In this document: positions 4,584 to 9,336 of the stretch, one piece after another | Numbering within the stretch: position 1 is the stretch's first letter | Layout: each line of letters begins with the position of its first letter | From: Methanoregulaceae archaeon | GTDB taxonomy: Archaea; Halobacteriota; Methanomicrobia; Methanomicrobiales; Methanospirillaceae | Assembly (NCBI GenBank): GCA_019695435.1 | Contig: JACTVF010000090.1 | Location: forward strand, 1-9,336 | Direction of reading: 5' to 3' | Length of the DNA stretch: 9,336 nt | Made by a program: the position numbers and the translations under genes | The notes under the pieces: generated by a model | Databases searched by the model: none | The model's input: only the letters and a program-made list of their open reading frames with translations | What the model was told of the DNA's origin: nothing

Positions 4584-4975
4584 CACGGGGACACCCTCCT
4601 TCTGTGGCGATCAACGAGGCTGAACTGATGGCAAAAACCCGTGGGCTGATGGTATTTGCCCTTGAGCCGGAAGGCGTACTCCCTTTCCATTTCGTCATCT
4701 GCGACCGGGACTGCATCAGCGTTGTCCGGGTCCGGAGACTGAAGTACCCGGGCTATGAAGTTGCCGGGATCGGATTCTCGTGCAGGAACGACATCGCGGC
4801 GCTCCGGGCAATTCCCGTGACGCAGGAGATCTTCCGGGAACTCTGGGTGAGGGGGCCGGACCGGTGCTGGTACCGGTATCTCGTGCTGCCGGGGACCATT
4901 GAGATCCTTGAAGAGAGGGACGAACCGGATGAAACAACCGGCCGGAAGGTGGCGTTCCCTGTGCCGATTGATTGA
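4580..4975 (+). CDS. Compact hypothetical protein, possibly a degenerate endonuclease-like fold
   Basis: 131 codons, ATG 4580 to TGA 4973-4975. A Shine-Dalgarno GGAGG (4566-4570) lies 9 bases before the ATG and the start overlaps the previous stop; a second possible start is Met17 (MAKTRGLMVF). In order one sees a helix with acidic residues (INEAELMAKT, 11-20), a strand RGLMVFALEP, then PFHFVICDRDCISVVRVRRL (35-54), a helix RNDIAALRAIPVTQEIF (69-85), then ELWVRGPDRCWYRYLVLP (87-104) and an acidic tail. The order Glu-helix, strand, Asp-(x)n-strand, ending in an ELWVR...W strand, recalls Hjc/restriction-endonuclease-like folds, but where ExK is expected it has RVR (50-52), so catalysis is doubtful. 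The ordered composition and tight coupling suggest a real gene. It converges with ileS across 22 bases. I do not know a named family; the fold idea is low confidence. Confidence 0.7.
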   Translation: MTRGHPPSVAINEAELMAKTRGLMVFALEPEGVLPFHFVICDRDCISVVRVRRLKYPGYEVAGIGFSCRNDIAALRAIPVTQEIFRELWVRGPDRCWYRYLVLPGTIEILEERDEPDETTGRKVAFPVPID

Positions 4976-4997
4976 AAAGGAGAAATCCCGGTCCCGA

Positions 4998-7900
4998 TCA
5001 CGCCGCTTTCGAGATCCCGATCGTCATCGCGACCCCTTCGACATCCCAGTCCTTGATGAGCTGGTGCGAAGATGCAGCCGGTTCAGTTGCATTATGCAGC
5101 GAAAGTGCCTTTGCCCGTACCTCTTCTGCAATCCCGGGTTTCCAGCTCCCGCCGACAAGATCGCAGATCCTTTTATCCGCAACCGCTACATCGGCCGTGA
5201 TGAAGTCCTCGACCGCGAGATCGAGCTGCCGGCGCATCTCCTGGATCCGGCGGATCACTTCCCGGGCGTAGCCTTCCGCCTCAAGGTCGGGCGTGAGTGC
5301 CACGTCCACGTACACGGTCGCATCCTGCATGGGTGCGGAGAAGATATCGGCCGGGAGTTTTTCCGTGAAGGTCACATGCTCTGCACCGATCTCGAACTTT
5401 GCATTGCCGTTTGTGAGGGTACAGGTCTGCCCGGCACCGGTGGCGGCCTTGATCGCATTGCCATCGGCGGCTTCGATGAGTCCCTTGACCCTGAAAGAAT
5501 CTTTGCCAAACCCTTTCCCGAGCGCCTTCATGACCGGCTCCGCGTGCCAGCCGATCCGGTCCCACCGGCCCATCACGACCGTGACCCTGCGGGCGTTTGC
5601 CCGGTCCTTGCAGATCGCATTGAGCCGTGCCACTGCAGCCTTTACTTCTTCCTTGGCAGTCACGATCACGACCTCCTCCACCGGCCAGCGGAGTTTCCGT
5701 TTCCCGGCCTGCCGGGCGTTCTGCACCGCGTCGTCAAACGAGCGCACGAATTCCATCGCGTGTTCCAGTTCCGTGTTTACGAGCGGATCATCGCAGGCTT
5801 CCCAGTCGAGCATGTGCACGCTTGCCGGGTCGTTCCTGCACCGGAGGTTGCCGTAGATCTCCTCGGTGATGTGCGGGCAGAAGGGGGCCATAAGGCCGAT
5901 GAGCCGGCGCATCACGTAGTAGATCGTCTCGTAGGCGAACCGCTTCTGTTCGGACTCTCCTTCCAGCCACATCCGGGGCCGGACGAGCTGGACGTACCAG
6001 CGCGAGAGGTCTTCGAGGATGAAGGTGATCAGTTCCCGGGTCGCCCGGTGGAGCTGGCACTCCTTTGTCGCCGCATCCACGATACCTGCGACCGTGTTCA
6101 CCCGGGAGATGATCCAGCGGTCCTCGTCGGGAAGTTCGTGGAGGTGCGAGGCGATATATGCCTTATCCCAGACCTTATCCTTTGCCTGCGGCTCGAAGTG
6201 ATCGAGGATCATGTACGGCAGCGGGAACCGGTATACGTTCCAGAGGATGTTTGTCGCACGGTTGACGGTCGCGACCCCGTCCCAGTTGAACTTCAGGTCG
6301 TCCCAGGGGGCCGAGGAGGAGAGCACGTAGAACCGGAGCACGTCCACGCCGACTTTTGCGATCACTTCCTCAGGTGTCACCACGTTCCCGAGGCTCTTTG
6401 ACATCTTCTTTCCCTCGGCGTCGAGCGCAAAACCGTGCATGCAGACGCTCTTGTACGGCGCTTTCCCGAACGCGATGGTGCTTGCACCCAGCTGCGAGTA
6501 GAACCAGCCCCGGGTCTGATCCTGGCCTTCGGTGATGAAGTCCGCCGGCCAGAGTTTCTCGAAGTCCGCCATCTGTGCCGGGAATCCAAGCGTCGCCCAC
6601 GAGGCGACCGCGGAATCGAACCATACATCGAAGATATCCCCGACCCGGTGCATCGTGCCGCCGCATGTGCACGGGATTGTCACCGAATCCACGAACGGGC
6701 GGTGCGGATCGGGCACAGCCTTCCCGCTCGCCTTTTCCAGTTCCGCGATGGTGCCGATGACACGGTATGTGTCGCATTTTTTGCAGACCCAGACCGGGAT
6801 CGGGATGCCCCAGTACCGCTGCCGGGAGATACACCAGTCCCGGGCCTCCTTGATCCAGTCGTAGAACCGGGCGCTTCCCGCCCACTCGGGGTACCACGTC
6901 ACCTTTTCAACCTCGGCAAGCATGAGGTCCCGGATCTCCGAGGCCTTCAGGAACCACTGCGAGGTCGCCCGGAAGATGATCGGCGTCTTGCAGCGCCAGC
7001 AGTGGCCGTACCGGTGGACAATCTTCTCGGTAGCAAGCAGGTGGCCGCCCAGTGCATCGAGCACCTCCTGGTTTGCGTCCCGGACAAATTTCCCGGCAAA
7101 TATTCCTGCTTCGGGCCGGAACTTCCCGGCGCCGTCAACCGGGCAGACGATAGCAAGTTTTTCTTTTGTCCCGAGCACGTAATCGTCCCAGCCGTGGCCC
7201 GGCGCGATATGCACCATGCCGGTGTTTTCCATCGCGACAAAATCCGCGGTCACGACCCGGTGTGCAATCTCGCGCTGGAGCGGGACCTGTTCCGCGAGCG
7301 GGGAATCATACTCCCAGCCGACCAGCTCTGCGCCCTTCTTTGTCTCCAGCGCCTCGAACTTCTGGTACCTCCCTTTCTTGAGCACAGATTTTATGAGCGG
7401 TTCTGCCATCCAGAGGTATTCCTCGCGGCCGTTTTTCTCTGCACGGACCCTTGCGTAGACGAAATCCTTTGCCACCGCGACCGCGACGTTCGCCGGCAGC
7501 GTCCAGGGTGTCGTCGTCCAGATAACCAGGTACTCGTTCTCTCTTCCCTTGATCGGGAACCTGACAAAGACCGAGGGGTCGGTCTCGTCCCAGTATTCAA
7601 CCTCGGCATCCGCGATCGCCGTCTCGCACCGGGGGCACCAGTTCACGACCCGGTACCCGCGTTCCAGCATCCCTTTTTCCTGTGCCCGGGCAAGCGTCCA
7701 CCATGCCGCTTCAACATACCCGGGCGTGATCGTCTGGTAGGCATTTTTGAAATCCAGCCAGATCCCCAGGCTCTCGAACTGGGCATCCATCAGTTTCTTG
7801 TTCCTGATGGCAAACTCGCGGCACTTCTCGATGAAGTGCCCTATCCCGAACGTCTCGATGTCTTTTTTTGAGGAGAACCCGAGCACCTGCTCGACCTTGA

Positions 7901-8177
7901 CTTCGATGGGAAGGCCGTGCATATCGTATCCCGCACGGTCGATGACGTTCCTCCCGTTCATCCGGTGGTACCGGAGGATCGAGTCCTTGATGATCTTGTT
8001 CCACGCGGTGCCCAGGTGAATCTGCCCCGTGGTATAGGGCGGGCCGTCAACAAAAAAGAACGCCCTGCCGGCACTCCGGTGCTGTTTTACTGCCCTGTAG
8101 GTCTCATGGGTGCGCCAGTATTCCTGCACCTCGCGCTCGATCTCCTTTGCATTGAAGTTCGCGGTGACTTCCTTCAC
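4998..8177 (-). CDS. ileS: Isoleucyl-tRNA synthetase
   Basis: The class I enzyme that charges tRNA-Ile with isoleucine in the cytoplasm. It has 1059 codons, normal for archaeal/eukaryal-type IleS, with a GTG start at 8175-8177 (Shine-Dalgarno GAGAGG just upstream) and TGA at 4998-5000. The catalytic domain opens with VDGPPYTTGQIHLGTAWNK, where HLGT (54-57) is the archaeal form of HIGH. The editing (CP1) domain, which hydrolyses mischarged Val-tRNA, shows TTTPWTLPAN (221-230) and HIAPGHGWDD (323-332). Cys pairs typical of zinc knuckles appear at 181/184, 393/396 and 465/468. WCISRQRYWGIPIPVW (448-463) and the KMSKS loop (591-595, GKKMSKSLGN) complete the active site. The anticodon-binding helical domain and a C-terminal domain follow. 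No key motif is missing. It is separated from moeA by 320 bases, so it is probably transcribed from its own promoter. The opposite strand carries long open frames that are shadows of its codon bias. Confidence 0.98.
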   Translation of the reverse strand: MKEVTANFNAKEIEREVQEYWRTHETYRAVKQHRSAGRAFFFVDGPPYTTGQIHLGTAWNKIIKDSILRYHRMNGRNVIDRAGYDMHGLPIEVKVEQVLGFSSKKDIETFGIGHFIEKCREFAIRNKKLMDAQFESLGIWLDFKNAYQTITPGYVEAAWWTLARAQEKGMLERGYRVVNWCPRCETAIADAEVEYWDETDPSVFVRFPIKGRENEYLVIWTTTPWTLPANVAVAVAKDFVYARVRAEKNGREEYLWMAEPLIKSVLKKGRYQKFEALETKKGAELVGWEYDSPLAEQVPLQREIAHRVVTADFVAMENTGMVHIAPGHGWDDYVLGTKEKLAIVCPVDGAGKFRPEAGIFAGKFVRDANQEVLDALGGHLLATEKIVHRYGHCWRCKTPIIFRATSQWFLKASEIRDLMLAEVEKVTWYPEWAGSARFYDWIKEARDWCISRQRYWGIPIPVWVCKKCDTYRVIGTIAELEKASGKAVPDPHRPFVDSVTIPCTCGGTMHRVGDIFDVWFDSAVASWATLGFPAQMADFEKLWPADFITEGQDQTRGWFYSQLGASTIAFGKAPYKSVCMHGFALDAEGKKMSKSLGNVVTPEEVIAKVGVDVLRFYVLSSSAPWDDLKFNWDGVATVNRATNILWNVYRFPLPYMILDHFEPQAKDKVWDKAYIASHLHELPDEDRWIISRVNTVAGIVDAATKECQLHRATRELITFILEDLSRWYVQLVRPRMWLEGESEQKRFAYETIYYVMRRLIGLMAPFCPHITEEIYGNLRCRNDPASVHMLDWEACDDPLVNTELEHAMEFVRSFDDAVQNARQAGKRKLRWPVEEVVIVTAKEEVKAAVARLNAICKDRANARRVTVVMGRWDRIGWHAEPVMKALGKGFGKDSFRVKGLIEAADGNAIKAATGAGQTCTLTNGNAKFEIGAEHVTFTEKLPADIFSAPMQDATVYVDVALTPDLEAEGYAREVIRRIQEMRRQLDLAVEDFITADVAVADKRICDLVGGSWKPGIAEEVRAKALSLHNATEPAASSHQLIKDWDVEGVAMTIGISKAA

Positions 8178-8321
8178 AAAATTCCTCTCTTACGATGGCG
8201 GGATGCCCTAACGTATCGATGAATGTTGGCGCTTTATGACAAAGTAGTTTTTCCCGGCAATCTGTCCGGTCCGTTTCGGGAATCCACCCTGCAGGCCGGC
8301 AAGTCTTCAGGAATTCCACAG

Positions 8322-8345
8322 GATGCAGTAACGGCGTTATGCATC
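8322..8345. repeat. 24-base inverted repeat upstream of ileS
   Basis: GATGCA (8322-8327) and TAACG (8329-8333) pair with CGTTA (8335-8339) and TGCATC (8340-8345). Only one bulged G (8328) and the central G (8334) interrupt the 11-bp arms. It lies about 145 bases upstream of the ileS start and 150 bases beyond the moeA stop. With a one-base centre it suits a dimeric protein-binding site better than an RNA hairpin, and no T tract follows it. Confidence 0.5.
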
Positions 8346-8484
8346 GTGGGACCGGTACTGCCGCGGTGACAATGCACACGAATGGTGGGGGAAGAATGGA
8401 AAAGCTGCCCTACCAAGTTCCAGGGTCAATGGGTCCGGTACCGGGCTCGGAGGTCCGCGATGGGGAAGCAGATCAAACTCATGC

Positions 8485-8497
8485 CCCGGTGACCGGG
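8485..8497. repeat. 13-base palindrome touching the moeA stop
   Basis: CCCGGT and ACCGGG flank a single central G, directly abutting the moeA TAA (8498-8500). No T tract follows in the direction of moeA transcription, so a classical terminator is unlikely. It may be chance in GC-rich sequence. Confidence 0.3.
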
Positions 8498-9336
8498 TTA
8501 CAAAAGAATAATCTCCACCGTCTGGCCGGTCTCAAGCCCCTCGCTTTCTGCCGGCACCCGTAAGAGGCCGTTGCTTTCTGCGAGCGTATTCAAGAGGCCG
8601 GACTTCCCGAAGAGCGGCACTGCGATCCCGTCCCTGAGAACCACCCGGATATAGTCTTCCCTTCCTTTGGTGGACGGCACATTGGTGGAAAGTTTTGCCG
8701 GGACGGTCACCAGCCCGCCGTCTGTCGTGCCGATCATGCCGTTGAGCAGGTGCCGGGCAATAACAACCAGCACCACAAACGTTGCGGCAGGGTGGCCGGG
8801 CAGGCCCAGGACCGGGACAGTACCGCACCGCCCGATGATCGTAGGTTTTCCCGGCGCAATCGCGATCCCGTGGATCAGCACCTCCCCCTGCCGTGCGATG
8901 ACGGCTGCTGCCATGTCCCGGTCGTCTTTTGAGCTCCCTCCCGAGATCAGCACCGCGTCGCACTCCCTCACTGCACGGGCAAGCGCTGCCTCAAAGGCTG
9001 GCCGTTCGTCCCTGATGATCCCGTACGTGACCGGGATGCACCCGTGGTCGCGGGCGAACGCGGCGATCATGTAACTGTTGACGTCCCGCACCTGGCCGAT
9101 CTGCGGGATTTCGGTCACCGGCACCAGTTCGTTTCCGGTGGACAAAATCCCGATCTTCGGCCGGCGGGTCACCGGTACTTCTGCGCACCCGGCCGCGGCG
9201 AGGACACCCATATCCTGCGCCGAGAGCCGGCGCCCCCGGGAGAGAACGACCCCGCCCTTTTTGAAATCCTCGTTATACCGGATCACGTTTTCATGGTGCG
9301 CCACCGGCTTTTTTACGAGGATGTCATCACCGAGCG
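8498..9336 (-). CDS. moeA: Molybdopterin molybdenumtransferase MoeA, N-terminus beyond window edge
   Basis: MoeA inserts molybdate (or tungstate) into adenylylated molybdopterin, the last step in making the Mo/W cofactor. Methanogens need it for formylmethanofuran dehydrogenase and formate dehydrogenase. The frame is open from the TAA at 8498-8500 to the right edge (about 279 codons). The codons upstream of the GTG at 9304 read LGDDILVKKP, which is family sequence, so that GTG is internal and the N-terminal third is cut off. Visible are the domain II end (ENVIRYNEDFKKGGVVL and RLSAQDMGVLAAAGCAEVPV), the molybdopterin-binding core with ILSTGNELVP (about 9120-9150), QVRDVNSYMIAA, the SGGSSKDDRDM active-site loop (about 8910-8945), HGIAIAPGKPT and GLPGHPAATFV (about 8775-8806). 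The C-terminal beta-barrel domain follows and ends in VEIILL. The loop reads SGGSSKDD rather than the more common SGGVSVGD, but it keeps the Asp residues. No fused C-terminal domain is present. Confidence 0.95.
   Translation of the reverse strand, partial: LGDDILVKKPVAHHENVIRYNEDFKKGGVVLSRGRRLSAQDMGVLAAAGCAEVPVTRRPKIGILSTGNELVPVTEIPQIGQVRDVNSYMIAAFARDHGCIPVTYGIIRDERPAFEAALARAVRECDAVLISGGSSKDDRDMAAAVIARQGEVLIHGIAIAPGKPTIIGRCGTVPVLGLPGHPAATFVVLVVIARHLLNGMIGTTDGGLVTVPAKLSTNVPSTKGREDYIRVVLRDGIAVPLFGKSGLLNTLAESNGLLRVPAESEGLETGQTVEIILL

Larger units (their letters stand above)
8178..8497. other. Spacer between moeA and ileS
   Basis: The 320 bases contain no convincing gene on either strand. They hold several palindromes: a near-perfect 24-base inverted repeat (8322-8345), CCGGTACCGG (8435-8444) and CCCGGT-G-ACCGGG (8485-8497). 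No clear TATA box or oligo-T terminator could be assigned; CATAAAG on the minus strand near 8235 is the only weak TATA candidate for ileS. Confidence 0.55.

Noticed and set aside
4899..6401. 500-codon open frame on the plus strand opposite ileS
   Set aside because: It is antisense to the certain ileS coding sequence and rich in Arg, His, Pro and Asp, a pattern caused by the GC-biased third positions of ileS. It has no recognisable domain.
6435..7871. 478-codon open frame on the plus strand opposite ileS
   Set aside because: Same reason: an antisense shadow of ileS, with shadow-like composition and no motifs or ribosome-binding site.
8339..8563. 74-codon plus-strand frame in the moeA-ileS spacer, with an internal ATG after a purine-rich stretch
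   Set aside because: It runs into the moeA 3' end on the opposite strand and has low-complexity, shadow-like composition.
1..9336. CRISPR array, insertion sequence, integrase or defence genes
   Set aside because: No regularly spaced repeats, terminal inverted repeats with target duplications, transposase motifs or recognisable defence proteins are present.

Overview
The window looks like a piece of a methanogen chromosome, most likely from the Methanomicrobiales (Methanoregula-like). The signs are: an archaeal-type isoleucyl-tRNA synthetase; TATA-box promoters instead of bacterial -35/-10 boxes; a secreted PKD-repeat protein and a PsbP-like lipoprotein with a Thr/Ser-rich linker; and a GC-rich coding style. 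The lineage is inferred from protein character and was not checked by any search.

Left part (1-2583), all on the minus strand: a secreted PKD-domain protein that runs off the left edge; a UDP-glucose 4-epimerase-like gene (678-1566) broken by an internal deletion of about 41 bases that also shifts the frame; and a PsbP-like lipoprotein (1870-2583) with its own oligo-T terminator. The 303 bases between lipoprotein and epimerase hold two adjacent hairpins and the epimerase TATA box. A short leader hairpin there carries an anti-Shine-Dalgarno-like sequence.

Middle part (2584-4130): a gene-poor stretch of about 1.5 kb, partly AT-rich. It holds a strong plus-strand promoter that leads into a frame-broken gene remnant (2995-3359), a doubtful small minus-strand ORF (3424-3615), hairpins followed by a T tract, and a TATA box at 3931 flanked by repeated CCGGTTTT motifs. 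That promoter appears to drive a two-gene unit (4131-4583 and 4580-4975, ATGA overlap) behind a structured leader of about 170 nt. The first protein is Gly/Pro-rich and probably disordered. The second is compact, unrecognised by name, and vaguely like a restriction-endonuclease fold without the usual ExK. This unit is the best candidate for undescribed biology here.

Right part (4998-9336), minus strand: complete ileS (1059 aa, GTG start), converging on the two-gene unit with a 22-base gap, then a 320-base spacer with a near-perfect 24-base inverted repeat, then the C-terminal two thirds of moeA running off the right edge. ileS and moeA are ordinary housekeeping genes; the surface proteins and sugar epimerase belong to the cell envelope. 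No tRNA, rRNA, CRISPR array or insertion sequence was seen.
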